Of a DNA stretch of 64,000 nt, positions 8,905-16,883 are shown piece after piece. Numbering within the stretch: the stretch's first letter is position 1; each line of letters opens with the position of its first letter. The notes under the pieces are model-generated. The model was not told the origin of the DNA. It worked only from the letters and a program-made list of their open reading frames with translations, and ran no database searches. The position numbers were made by a program, and so were the translations under genes. This stretch comes from Phytomonospora sp040655735 (GTDB taxonomy: Bacteria; Actinomycetota; Actinomycetes; Mycobacteriales; Micromonosporaceae). The DNA lies in the NCBI RefSeq assembly GCF_040655735.1, contig NZ_JBFAKK010000017.1, forward strand, positions 99,163-163,162, read 5' to 3'.

Positions 8905-8909
8905 ACGAC

Positions 8910-8940
8910 AGCGGGGGCCTCCACTGTGGAGGCCCCCGCT
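8910..8940. terminator. Bidirectional terminator
   Basis: A perfect 14-bp stem (8910-8923 with 8927-8940) with a 3-nt loop sits between the convergent DUF397 gene and ABC permease gene. It can serve both. Confidence 0.85.
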
Positions 8941-8957
8941 TCGCTCGGACCGCAGGA

Positions 8958-9719
8958 TCAGGCCGCGGCGCGGCTGAACTTGCGCGCCGACCAGAACACC
9001 AGCACCAGCATCAGCGCGCCGATGAAGATCGCGGCCTGCCAGATCGCGTTGGACGCCAGGTCGCCGTTGAACAGCGCGCGGGCGGCGTCGACGGCGTAGG
9101 CGAAGGGGTTGAACTTCGCCACCGTCTGCAGCCAGTCGGGCGCCAGCGCCATCGGCAGCATGATCCCCGACAGCAGCAGCACCGGCTGCGTGACCGTGTT
9201 GAGCAGCGGCGCCATCGCGTCCTCGCTCTTGAGCACGATCGCCACGCCGTAGGAGGCCGCCGACAGCGCGAAGCCGATCCCGATGACGATCAGCATCATC
9301 AGGCCAAGGCCGTCCCAGTAGATCGTCAGACCGCCGATCGGCGCCGACAGCAGCACCAGGATCAGCGCCTGGAACACCAGCGTCGACACGTCCCGCAGGG
9401 AACGCCCCAGCAGCAGCGACAGCCGGCTGATCGGGGTGACCCGGAAGCGCTCGATGACGCCCTCGCGGATCTCGGCGATCAGCCCGAAACCGGAGAACAG
9501 CGTCCCGAACATCGCCATCATGATGACCAGGCCCGGCACGAAGGTCTGCATCGCGCCCGCCTCGAAGCCGGGCAGGCCGCCGAGGCCGTCGAGGAGCGGG
9601 CCGAACAGGATCAGGTAGTAGAGCGGCTGGATGAGCATGATGAACACCCAGGTCGGCTGGCGGATGACCAGGCCCATCTGCCGGGCGTAGACCAGCCAGG
9701 TGTCGCGGAGGATTTTCAT
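8958..9719 (-). CDS. ABC-2 type exporter permease, DrrB family
   Basis: Protein of 253 residues with about six membrane helices and the ABC-2 membrane domain pattern: a first helix in FIMLIQPLYYLILFGPLL, the family segment IREGVIERFRVTPISRLSLLLGR (about 84-106) and a late LLLSGIMLPMALAP loop. It forms the membrane channel with the ATPase encoded 12 nt upstream. DrrAB-type pumps export drugs, lipids or other hydrophobic compounds, and the substrate is not deducible. Its stop faces the shared terminator at 8910. The neighbouring divergent PadR gene suggests ligand-induced expression. Confidence 0.92.
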   Translation of the reverse strand: MKILRDTWLVYARQMGLVIRQPTWVFIMLIQPLYYLILFGPLLDGLGGLPGFEAGAMQTFVPGLVIMMAMFGTLFSGFGLIAEIREGVIERFRVTPISRLSLLLGRSLRDVSTLVFQALILVLLSAPIGGLTIYWDGLGLMMLIVIGIGFALSAASYGVAIVLKSEDAMAPLLNTVTQPVLLLSGIMLPMALAPDWLQTVAKFNPFAYAVDAARALFNGDLASNAIWQAAIFIGALMLVLVFWSARKFSRAAA

Positions 9720-9731
9720 GATCGCTTTCTC

Positions 9732-10697
9732 CTAGTCGCTTTCCCGCAGGGAACGGCCGGTCTGGCGCAGGAACACGTCGTCGAGGCTCGGGCGGTGCAG
9801 CTCCATGGAGCTGATGGTGATCTCGGCCTTGTCGAGGGTCCGCAGGATGTCGGGGACGGCCTCGGAGCCGTTCTCGACGTAGAGGCGCAGCAGGCTCACG
9901 CCCGTCGGGTCGGGCTCGTCCGACTCGACCTCGCGCACGTACTCGGCGGGCTCCAGCAGCGAGACGGCCTTGGCCGCCGAACCGGTCACACCGACCAGCA
10001 CGATGTCGCCGGCGATCTGGCGCTTCAGCTCGATCGGCGTGCCCTCGGTGACGATCTCGCCGTTGTCGATGATGGCGAGGCGGTCGCACAGGGCGTCGGC
10101 CTCGTCGAGGTAGTGCGTGGTGATGAAGACCGCGGTGCCGCGCTCGCGCAGTTTCTTGATCTCCTCCCACATGTGCGCCCTGGCCTGCGGGTCGAGGCCG
10201 GTGGTCGGCTCGTCGAGGAACAGCAGCGACGGCTGGTGGACGGTGCCGAGCGCGACGTCGAGACGCCGGCGCTGCCCGCCGGAGTAGGTCTTGACCTTGC
10301 GGTCGGCGAACTCGCTGAGTTCGAAGGCCTCGATGACCTCCGCGGCGCGCTCGCGGGAGGCGGACTTGCCCATCTCGTAGAGGCGGCCCTGCATGACCAG
10401 TTCCTCGCGGGCGGTGACCTCGCCCCAGGTTCCGCCGGACTGGCCGACGTAGCCGATCTGGCGACGCACCTGGGCCGGTTCCTTCAGCAGGTCCGCACCG
10501 GCGATGCGGGCGGTTCCCCCGGTGGGTTCGAGCAGTGTGGAAAGCATGCGCAGGGTCGTGGTCTTGCCCGCGCCGTTGGGGCCGAGGAAGCCGAAGATCT
10601 CGCCTTCCTTGACCGAGAGGTCGACACCGCGCACGGCCTCGACGTTGCCTTTTCGGGAGCGGAAGGTCTTCCGCAGGCCCCTGGTCTCGATCAGCAT
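9732..10697 (-). CDS. ABC exporter ATP-binding protein, DrrA family
   Basis: Protein of 321 residues. ATG at 10697 is used because GGAGACAAGG directly precedes it; the open frame continues upstream but without a site. It has Walker A GPNGAGKTTTLRML (about 39-52), the signature YSGGQRRRLDVA, Walker B LLFLDEPTTGLDPQ, and the H-loop (FITTHYLDEADALCD). The C-terminal 90 residues are the DrrA-type extension that ends near RPSLDDVFLRQTGR. It powers the permease downstream. The promoter is shared with the divergent PadR gene at 10887. Confidence 0.94.
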   Translation of the reverse strand: MLIETRGLRKTFRSRKGNVEAVRGVDLSVKEGEIFGFLGPNGAGKTTTLRMLSTLLEPTGGTARIAGADLLKEPAQVRRQIGYVGQSGGTWGEVTAREELVMQGRLYEMGKSASRERAAEVIEAFELSEFADRKVKTYSGGQRRRLDVALGTVHQPSLLFLDEPTTGLDPQARAHMWEEIKKLRERGTAVFITTHYLDEADALCDRLAIIDNGEIVTEGTPIELKRQIAGDIVLVGVTGSAAKAVSLLEPAEYVREVESDEPDPTGVSLLRLYVENGSEAVPDILRTLDKAEITISSMELHRPSLDDVFLRQTGRSLRESD

Positions 10698-10745
10698 CCT
10701 TGTCTCCCCGTCCGGTCGCGGTGACGGCCGCCCGGACATAGTTCA

Positions 10746-10762
10746 GACGCCACAATGGCGTC
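10746..10762. promoter_or_regulatory. Perfect inverted repeat, candidate PadR operator
   Basis: GACGCCA, 3 nt, TGGCGTC in the region between padR and the exporter genes. A second, wider inverted pair, CTAGCCT at 10766-10772 and AGGCTAG at 10800-10806, brackets a minus-strand TTGACT / TAGTGT promoter candidate. PadR proteins usually bind such dyads and repress the adjacent exporter. Confidence 0.55.
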
Positions 10763-10873
10763 ACTCTAGCCTCGAACGCGACACTACCTCAGGTCTCGCA
10801 GGCTAGTCAACGTTGAATAGAAAACCGGGGGACAGGCAGGCAAGTCCGCATGATCGCCATACTCAAGTTCGGC

Positions 10874-10879
10874 TAAGAT
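10874..10879 (+). promoter_or_regulatory. -10 box of leaderless padR
   Basis: TAAGAT lies 7 nt before the ATG at 10887, with no ribosome site, so transcription should begin at the start codon. Confidence 0.65.
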
Positions 10880-10886
10880 TTAATCC

Positions 10887-11543
10887 ATGTGGACCACCCG
10901 GCTGCTCATCCTCGGTCTCGTGCGCTGGTTGCAGCCGGTACACGGTTACGACGTCCTCAAGGAGCTGACCTCCTGGAACGCCGAGGACTGGGCCCGGGTC
11001 AAGCCCGGCTCGATCTACCACGGCCTCAAGAAACTCACCACCGACGGCTGCCTCACCGTCGTCAGCACCGAGCAGGTCGACAACCGGCCCGCCCGCACCA
11101 GCTACGAGATCACCGCCAAAGGCGAGGCCGAGTTCCAGCAGGTCCTGCGCGCGCGGCTGTGGAGCATCGAACCCGTCGTCGACCCCTTCTTCGTCGCCTG
11201 GAGCTTCGCCCCCGTCCTCGGCGCCCGCGAGTCGGCCGCCATGCTGCGCAACCGGGCCGCGCTGATCAGCGCCCAGGTCCGGCAGCAGCGCAGCTGGCTC
11301 GCCGAGGCCCTCAGCACGGATCCCACCGCCGAGTCGTTCATCCCCGTCCACGTCCAGGAGGCCATGCGCCTGGCGGCCGACTCCATGCAGCTGACGGTCG
11401 AGTGGTGCGAGCGCGTCGCCGAACGCGCCGAGAACAACGAACTCGGCTTCGACGAGAACCACTCCTACTCGCCCGAGACGATCGCGCTGTGGCGCGAGCA
11501 CATCCACTCGATGCCCGACCCGGGCACGGCCGGCAAGGCTTGA
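10887..11543 (+). CDS. PadR-family transcriptional regulator
   Basis: Protein of 218 residues. The N-terminal winged helix (about 1-85) shows the PadR pattern: LLILGLVRWLQPVHGYDVLK, then W-A-R-V-K-P-G-S-I-Y-H-G-L-K-K-L and a wing ending TSYEITAKG. Residues 90-190 form the C-terminal helical dimerisation domain typical of the longer subfamily. It is divergent from the DrrAB exporter, whose shared intergenic region contains two inverted repeats. The likely role is ligand-responsive repression of the exporter and of itself. The gene seems leaderless. Confidence 0.92.
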   Translation: MWTTRLLILGLVRWLQPVHGYDVLKELTSWNAEDWARVKPGSIYHGLKKLTTDGCLTVVSTEQVDNRPARTSYEITAKGEAEFQQVLRARLWSIEPVVDPFFVAWSFAPVLGARESAAMLRNRAALISAQVRQQRSWLAEALSTDPTAESFIPVHVQEAMRLAADSMQLTVEWCERVAERAENNELGFDENHSYSPETIALWREHIHSMPDPGTAGKA

Positions 11544-11587
11544 CGAGGGGCAATAACATGCGGCCAGACCGACCGAAGGAGGCCGCC

Positions 11588-11890
11588 GTGCACGCCTACC
11601 CGACGAAGATGCGCACCATCGGCGAACAGCTCAAGTCCATCGCCACCGACGCCCAGGCCGACGCCGACGCCGCACAGGCCGGCATGGACAAGGCCGGGCA
11701 GGGCAACGAGGGCTTCGCCACCGTGAGCGCGGCCGCCGACGCCTCCTTCGACTGGCGCCAGCACGTCCACCAGGTCCGCATGCGCATGGGCGACGCCGGA
11801 GGCGGGCTCATCGCCGCCGCCGACGACATCGCCGGCACCGACGCCGACAACGAGGCGAACATGCCGATCGTCGAGCCGGTCCAGATCTAG
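11588..11890 (+). CDS. Small helical protein, possibly WXG100/EspC-like
   Basis: Protein of 100 residues. GTG at 11588 is preferred because AAGGAGG ends 5 nt before it; an ATG at 11558 in frame would add 10 residues. The sequence is Ala/Asp-rich, predicted all-helical, with a central DWRQHVHQVRMR and no signal peptide. Length, helicity, position of the W and a Gly-rich turn recall substrates of type VII (ESX) secretion such as EspC-like proteins, but the canonical WXG turn is absent. No ESX gene is nearby. It follows padR by 44 nt and could be co-transcribed with it. Treat function as unknown. Confidence 0.6.
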   Translation: MHAYPTKMRTIGEQLKSIATDAQADADAAQAGMDKAGQGNEGFATVSAAADASFDWRQHVHQVRMRMGDAGGGLIAAADDIAGTDADNEANMPIVEPVQI

Positions 11891-11939
11891 CCTCGATACC
11901 CGGCCTCCACACCCCGACGGCTACCGGCTCCGGTACGAC

Positions 11940-12083
11940 GTGGCCGGGGACGAAAGCGCGCCGGCGATCCTGTCCCCCACCCGGCTCCGCGTCGAGTTCG
12001 CCGCCCTGGGCGCCGCGCTCGCGGCGATGCCCGGCCCCAAGACCCCGCGACGGCTGGAAGCGCTGGGCGAGACGAGCCGGTGA
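11940..12083 (+). other. Possible short gene or gene remnant
   Basis: Between the small helical protein and the VOC gene, a frame from GTG 11940 to TGA 12083 (47 codons) has strongly actinomycete-like codon use, with G/C in third positions. The same frame is readable further upstream without a start codon. There is no ribosome site. It may be the 3' end of a decayed gene. No family is recognised. Confidence 0.3.
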
Positions 12084-12097
12084 GCGCACCGCCGGGC

Positions 12098-12829
12098 TCA
12101 CGGCCTGCGGAGGTCGCCGGTGTCGGGGTCGCGCCCGGTGAGGCAGTACTCCACGCCGGCCGGATCGCGCATGACGTGCCAGAAGGGGAAGGCCTGGACG
12201 TGCCCGGCGCCGGCGGCCACGTGGGCGTCGCGGGCGGCGTCGATGTCGCGGCAGGCGAAGTCGAGGTGCATGCGGGCCGGGCCGGGCTCGTCGAGGCGCT
12301 GGACCAGGATCCGCAGCGGCAGGCCGGGCGGCTGCTTGAACCGGCCGAAGCCCGGCAGGCTCCCATGGCCCGACTCCCAGCCGGTCAGGGCGGCCCAGAA
12401 GGCGAACTCGGCCTCGTAGTCGGCGGGCGAGACGTCGACGCAGATCTGGTCGAGGCGGGTGCGGCCGCCGGCCAGGTCGACCGGTTCGGGCCGGCCGGTC
12501 TCGCCCTCCCAGGCGACGGCGCAGAAGGGGGCACCGGCCGGTGAGGCCAGGACGGTGACGTCGTCGAGTTCGGTGACCACGCGGGCACCGAGGCCGACGG
12601 CCCGGGAGGTGAGGTCGGCGATGTCGTCGACGGAGAGGTCGAGGTGCGCGCCAGGCGCCTCGCCGACGGTCTGGGTCTTGACGTAGGCGTGGCCGTCGCC
12701 GGGGAGAAGAGTGGCGAACTGGCCGCTCTCTCCCCGGCGGGGTGAGATCTTCGCGTCGGTGACCGTACGCCAGAAGGTCTCGGCGGTCCGGTCGAGGCGG
12801 TCGATGAAGGCGTAGGACCAGCGGATCAT
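12098..12829 (-). CDS. VOC (glyoxalase/bleomycin-resistance) superfamily protein, two-domain
   Basis: Protein of 243 residues made of two VOC-type halves. The first (about 1-115) begins WSYAFIDRLDRTAETFWRTV and includes HLDLSVDDIADL. The second (about 120-240) includes LDQICVDVSPADYEAEFAFWAALTGW, then ARMHLDFACRDIDAA and a final VMRDPAGVEYCLT. Such proteins bind a metal and act as glyoxalases, dioxygenases or resistance proteins that bind drugs; this one cannot be assigned further. Most expected metal ligands of the second half (H, E) can be placed. It is read just downstream of the DUF4396 gene with 14 nt between, so the two may be co-transcribed. Confidence 0.85.
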   Translation of the reverse strand: MIRWSYAFIDRLDRTAETFWRTVTDAKISPRRGESGQFATLLPGDGHAYVKTQTVGEAPGAHLDLSVDDIADLTSRAVGLGARVVTELDDVTVLASPAGAPFCAVAWEGETGRPEPVDLAGGRTRLDQICVDVSPADYEAEFAFWAALTGWESGHGSLPGFGRFKQPPGLPLRILVQRLDEPGPARMHLDFACRDIDAARDAHVAAGAGHVQAFPFWHVMRDPAGVEYCLTGRDPDTGDLRRP

Positions 12830-12843
12830 CGTCCTATCGTCGC

Positions 12844-13452
12844 TCAGTGGTAGGCGTGGACGACGGCGTGTCCCTTGCCCTTGCCGATGATCCACCGGTT
12901 GATCGGCGTGGTGATCACGAAGGCCAGGGCGAGCGCTCCGGCCAGCGAGGCCCAGAACAGCCAGGTGCCGAGTCCGGCGTCCATCGCTCCGGGGATCAGC
13001 AGCATCGCCGAGTTGTCGATGATCTCCATGAAGACGATGGAGACGGTGTCGGCGGCCAGGGCCACCCCGATCATCTGCTTGAAGGTCAGCCCGGACTTGC
13101 GGATGCCCCACATCGTCAGCGCGTAGCCGAAGAGGAAGGCCAGCCCGACGGCCAGGACGATCGTGGCGAGATTGCCCCAGCCCAGGGCGGTGCCGATGAC
13201 GATGCCGAGGACCTCGCCGATAGCGCAGCCGGTGAGGCAGTGGAGGGTCGCCTGGGCGGCCATCTTCCAGGAGACCTTGCCTCCGGGGGTGTGGTGTGCG
13301 TGTCCGCCGCCGTGGCCCTCGTGACCGCCGTCGGCGTCGTGCCCGGGGTGGGTGCCGCCGGGGCCGTGGTGGTCGTGGGCCATGGGGGCGGTGTGGTCTG
13401 CGTGTTCCCCGTGCCCGCTGTGGTGCTCGTGTGCTTCAGATCCGTGTGCCAT
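12844..13452 (-). CDS. His-rich DUF4396 membrane protein, probable copper-responsive
   Basis: Protein of 202 residues. The first 58 residues contain about 20 histidines in HxH, HxxH and GHGGGHAHH runs, a likely metal-binding tail. Residues 60-200 hold four membrane helices of the DUF4396 family, including LHCLTGCAIGEVLGIVIGTALGW, an EIIDNSAMLL helix and a last ALAFVITTPINRW helix. The function of DUF4396 is not established; the tail and operator point to copper or another soft metal. The promoter spacer holds a CsoR-like operator (13464-13480). The gene is leaderless: the -10 lies 6 nt before its ATG. The following VOC gene may share the transcript. Confidence 0.85.
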   Translation of the reverse strand: MAHGSEAHEHHSGHGEHADHTAPMAHDHHGPGGTHPGHDADGGHEGHGGGHAHHTPGGKVSWKMAAQATLHCLTGCAIGEVLGIVIGTALGWGNLATIVLAVGLAFLFGYALTMWGIRKSGLTFKQMIGVALAADTVSIVFMEIIDNSAMLLIPGAMDAGLGTWLFWASLAGALALAFVITTPINRWIIGKGKGHAVVHAYH

Positions 13453-13458
13453 ACCAGG

Positions 13459-13487
13459 AACATATACCCCCTAGGGGTATCTGACAA
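13459..13487 (-). promoter_or_regulatory. Promoter of the DUF4396 gene with CsoR-like operator in the spacer
   Basis: On the minus strand TTGTCA (13487-13482) and TATGTT (13464-13459) are exactly 17 nt apart. The spacer is filled by the dyad ATACCCC-N3-GGGGTAT (13464-13480), which matches the form of known CsoR copper-sensor operators. Binding there would block polymerase, so the gene should be repressed without copper and expressed with it. Confidence 0.75.
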
Positions 13488-13613
13488 GCGACACGCCGAG
13501 TGACCCGGCGCACACTGGCGCTCACGATCGGGAGCAGGGTGCCGCAGGCGGGACCGCGCACTAGACTCCTTGCGGGTCTTCGGCCCCCCACAGTCACCGC
13601 GGAGGAGTAAGTC

Positions 13614-15359
13614 GTGCGCAAGGTGTTGATCGCCAACCGGGGAGAGATCGCCGTCCGGGTCGCCAGGGCCTGCCGGGACGAGGGCCTGGACTCGGTCGCC
13701 GTCTACGCCGACTCCGACCGCGACGCGCCCCACGCCCGCCTCGCCGACGAGGCCTACGCCCTCGACGGCGACACCCCCGGCGACTCCTACCTGCGCATCG
13801 ACAAGATCCTCGACGTGGCCGCGCGCTCGGGCGCCGACTCCGTCCACCCCGGCTACGGCTTCCTCTCCGAGAACGCCGACTTCGCCCAGGCCGTCATCGA
13901 GGCCGGGCTCACCTGGATCGGCCCCACCCCGCAGGCCATCCGCGACCTCGGCGACAAGGTCACCGCCCGCCACATCGCGCAGCGCGCCGGAGCCCCGCTG
14001 GTCCCCGGCACCTCCGAGCCGGTCAACGGCCACGAGGAGGTCGAGGCCTTCGCCGACGAGTTCGGGCTGCCGGTGGCCATCAAGGCCGCCTTCGGCGGTG
14101 GCGGGCGCGGCCTCAAGGTCGCCCGCACCCGCGAGGAGATCCCCGAGCTCTACGCCTCGGCCGTCCGCGAGGCCGAGGTCGCCTTCGGGCGCGGCGAGTG
14201 CTTCGTCGAGCGCTACCTCGACCGCCCCCGTCACGTCGAGGCCCAGGTGCTGGCCGACACGCACGGCAACGTCATCGTCGTCGGCACCCGCGACTGCTCC
14301 CTCCAGCGCCGCCACCAGAAGCTCGTCGAGGAGGCCCCGGCGCCCTTCCTCACCGACGAGCAGCGCGCCACGATCCACAGCGCGGCCAAGGCGATCTGCG
14401 CCGAGGCGAAGTACCACGGCGCCGGGACGGTGGAGTTCCTCGTCGGCAACGACGGGACCATCTCCTTCCTGGAGGTCAACACGCGCCTCCAGGTGGAGCA
14501 CCCGGTCACCGAGGAGACCGCGGGCGTCGACCTGGTCCGCGAGCAGTTCCGCATCGCGCGCGGGGAGACCGTCACCTTCGGCGAGGACCCCACCCCGCGC
14601 GGGCACTCCATCGAGTTCCGCATCAACGGCGAGGACCCGGGCCGGGGTTTCCTGCCCGCGCCGGGCGCGGTCACCACACTGACCCTGCCGACCGGGCCGG
14701 GCGTGCGCGTCGACGCCGGCATCGAGTCGGGCACCGTCATCGGCGGCAACTTCGACTCGCTGCTGGCCAAGGTGATCATCACCGGCGCGACCCGCACCGA
14801 GGCGATCGAGCGGGCCCGCCGCGCGCTCGACGAGATGGTCGTCGACGGCATGGCCACCGCGCTGCCCTTCCACCGCGCGGTCCTGCGCGACGAGGCCTTC
14901 ACCGACGAGCCCTTCCGCGTGCACACGCGCTGGATCGAGACCGAGTGGGTCAACGAGGTGCCGCCCTTCGCCGGCGCCGCGGAGGCCGAGGCGCCCGAGG
15001 AGCGCGAGACGGTCGTCGTCGAGGTGGGCGGCAAACGCGTCGAGGTGCGGCTCCCGGCGGGCTTCGGCGCGTCGGCGGCACCCGCCGCCAAGTCCGGTCC
15101 CCGCAAGGGCGGCGGCCGCAAGAAGGCCGCCGCGGCGGCTTCCGGCGACTCCCTCACCAGCCCCATGCAGGGGACTATCGTCAAGATCGCCGTCGAGGAC
15201 GGACAGCAGGTCGCCGAGGGCGACACCGTGGTCGTCCTCGAGGCGATGAAGATGGAGCAGCCGCTCACCGCGCACAAGTCGGGCACGGTCACCGGGCTGG
15301 CCGCCAAGGTCGGCGACGTCGTGTCGTCGGGCGCCACGATCTGCGAGATCAAGGAATAG
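13614..15359 (+). CDS. accA3: Acyl-CoA carboxylase alpha subunit (biotin carboxylase plus biotin carrier)
   Basis: Protein of 581 residues. GTG start at 13614 has GGAGGAG 6 nt upstream. The biotin carboxylase half (about 1-450) has VLIANRGEIAVRVAR at the start, the ATP-grasp Gly-rich loop AAFGGGGRGLKVAR, and the active-site segment FLEVNTRLQVEH. A linker leads to the biotin carrier domain, with biotin on Lys 546 in EAMKMEQ. The enzyme carboxylates biotin with ATP and bicarbonate; partner beta subunits (acetyl- or propionyl-CoA carboxylase) are encoded elsewhere. It supplies malonyl-CoA or methylmalonyl-CoA for fatty and other lipid synthesis. A TAGACT -10 box (13562-13567) lies upstream. Confidence 0.95.
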   Translation: MRKVLIANRGEIAVRVARACRDEGLDSVAVYADSDRDAPHARLADEAYALDGDTPGDSYLRIDKILDVAARSGADSVHPGYGFLSENADFAQAVIEAGLTWIGPTPQAIRDLGDKVTARHIAQRAGAPLVPGTSEPVNGHEEVEAFADEFGLPVAIKAAFGGGGRGLKVARTREEIPELYASAVREAEVAFGRGECFVERYLDRPRHVEAQVLADTHGNVIVVGTRDCSLQRRHQKLVEEAPAPFLTDEQRATIHSAAKAICAEAKYHGAGTVEFLVGNDGTISFLEVNTRLQVEHPVTEETAGVDLVREQFRIARGETVTFGEDPTPRGHSIEFRINGEDPGRGFLPAPGAVTTLTLPTGPGVRVDAGIESGTVIGGNFDSLLAKVIITGATRTEAIERARRALDEMVVDGMATALPFHRAVLRDEAFTDEPFRVHTRWIETEWVNEVPPFAGAAEAEAPEERETVVVEVGGKRVEVRLPAGFGASAAPAAKSGPRKGGGRKKAAAAASGDSLTSPMQGTIVKIAVEDGQQVAEGDTVVVLEAMKMEQPLTAHKSGTVTGLAAKVGDVVSSGATICEIKE

Positions 15360-15394
15360 GGCCCGCGGGCCGACTACGGGGGTTTTCAGACAAG

Positions 15395-16825
15395 ATGCGC
15401 TGGCTGCACGGCGAACCCGACTACGACCTGACCTACGCCGACGTGTTCATGGTGCCCAACCGCTCGTCGGTGGGCTCACGGCTCGACGTGGACCTGTCCA
15501 CCGGGGACGGGACCGGCACGACCATCCCGATCATCGCGGCGAACATGACGGCGGTCTCGGGCCGGCGGATGGCCGAGACGCTCGCCCGTCGCGGAGGTCT
15601 GGCGGTCATCCCGCAGGACATCCCCGCCGACGTGGTCTCCGACGTCGTCGGCTGGGTCAAGCGGCGGCCGCTGGTGCACGACACCGCGCTGACGCTGCAC
15701 CGCACCGACACCGTCTCCGACGCCCTGGCGCTGCTGTCGAAGCGCGCGCACGGCGCCGTGGTCGTCGTCGAGGACGGCAGGCCCGTCGGCGTGGTGACCG
15801 AGGCCGACTGCTCCGGGGTCGACCGCTTCACGCAGCTCCAGCAGATCGCGTCGAGCGACCTGGTGACCCTCCCGGCGTCGCTGGCGCCCGAGGAGGCCTT
15901 CGCCGAGCTGACCGCGCGCCGCCGCAAGCTCGCGCCGGTCGTCGACGCCGACGGCCGCCTCACCGGCATCCTCACCCGCGCCGCCGCGCTGCGCGCGACC
16001 CTCTACGAGCCCAACGTCGACTCCTCGTCGCGCCTGCGCGTCGCCGCGGCCGTCGGCATCAACGGCGATGTGGGCGCCAAGGCCCGCCGTCTGGTCGAGG
16101 CCGGCGTCGACGTGCTCGTCGTCGACACCGCGCACGGCCACCAGGACCGGATGCTGGACGCGCTGCGGCTGGTCCGCGAGGCCGCCCCGGACGTGCCGGT
16201 CGCCGCCGGGAACGTCGTCACCGGCGACGGCGTGGCCGACCTCGTCGACGCCGGAGCCGACATCGTCAAGGTCGGCGTCGGGCCGGGCGCGATGTGCACG
16301 ACCCGGATGATGACCGGCGTCGGGCGCCCGCAGTTCTCCGCCGTGCTCGAATGCGCCGCCGCCGCGCGCCGCCTCGGCCGCCACGTCTGGGCCGACGGGG
16401 GCGTGCGCCACCCGCGCGACGTCGCCCTCGCCCTCGCCGCCGGCGCCTCCAACGTCATGGTCGGCTCCTGGTTCGCCGGCACCTACGAATCACCAGGCGA
16501 CATCCACCGCGACGCCGACGGCCGCTCCTACAAGGAGAACTTCGGCATGGCCTCGGCCCGCGCGGTCCGCCTGCGCACCGCCGAGGACACCGCCTACGAC
16601 CGGGCCCGCAAGGCCCTGTTCGAGGAGGGCATCTCCACCTCGCGCATGTACCTCGACCCGCAGCGACCGGGCGTCGAGGACCTCCTCGACTCCATCGTCG
16701 CCGGCGTGCGCAGCGCCTGCACCTACGCGGGTGCGAGCAACCTCGCCGAGTTCGCCGAGCTGGCCATGGTCGGCGTGCAGAGCGCCGCCGGGTTCACCGA
16801 AGGGGCACCGCTCTCGGACTGGTGA
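15395..16825 (+). CDS. guaB1: GuaB1 family IMP dehydrogenase-related protein (GMP reductase)
   Basis: Protein of 476 residues with the IMPDH/GMPR TIM barrel interrupted by a CBS pair (about 95-205). Visible motifs: PNRSSVGSR near the start, IIAANMTAVSG, VDTAHGHQDR, GNVVTGDGVADL, and the catalytic loop GVGPGAMCTTR with the nucleophilic Cys. The actinobacterial GuaB1 group has been shown to reduce GMP to IMP in mycobacteria rather than make XMP, which would link purine salvage here with the adenosine deaminase and nucleoside importer genes further on. It lies 35 nt after the carboxylase gene, same strand, with no strong ribosome site of its own. Confidence 0.92.
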   Translation: MRWLHGEPDYDLTYADVFMVPNRSSVGSRLDVDLSTGDGTGTTIPIIAANMTAVSGRRMAETLARRGGLAVIPQDIPADVVSDVVGWVKRRPLVHDTALTLHRTDTVSDALALLSKRAHGAVVVVEDGRPVGVVTEADCSGVDRFTQLQQIASSDLVTLPASLAPEEAFAELTARRRKLAPVVDADGRLTGILTRAAALRATLYEPNVDSSSRLRVAAAVGINGDVGAKARRLVEAGVDVLVVDTAHGHQDRMLDALRLVREAAPDVPVAAGNVVTGDGVADLVDAGADIVKVGVGPGAMCTTRMMTGVGRPQFSAVLECAAAARRLGRHVWADGGVRHPRDVALALAAGASNVMVGSWFAGTYESPGDIHRDADGRSYKENFGMASARAVRLRTAEDTAYDRARKALFEEGISTSRMYLDPQRPGVEDLLDSIVAGVRSACTYAGASNLAEFAELAMVGVQSAAGFTEGAPLSDW

Positions 16826-16848
16826 CCCCGGTGGCGGCGGGCCAATAC

Positions 16849-16870
16849 CGTGTTCCCTCAAGCGAACACG
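16849..16870 (+). promoter_or_regulatory. Inverted repeat in the leader of the next gene
   Basis: CGTGTTC and GAACACG flank 8 nt just before the ATG at 16884. It can fold as a leader hairpin or be an operator. The TACCGT beginning at 16846 could be a -10 box. Confidence 0.35.
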
Positions 16871-16883
16871 GGGAGACAGCGGG

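Noticed and set aside
8563..10764. 733-codon minus-strand frame across the exporter genes
   Set aside because: It is a shifted reading of two well-defined ABC genes, with Arg/Pro-rich nonsense composition.
12098..13111. Fusion of the end of the DUF4396 gene with the VOC gene in one frame
   Set aside because: The upstream part is out of frame with the DUF4396 protein; the VOC domain starts cleanly at the ATG at 12829.
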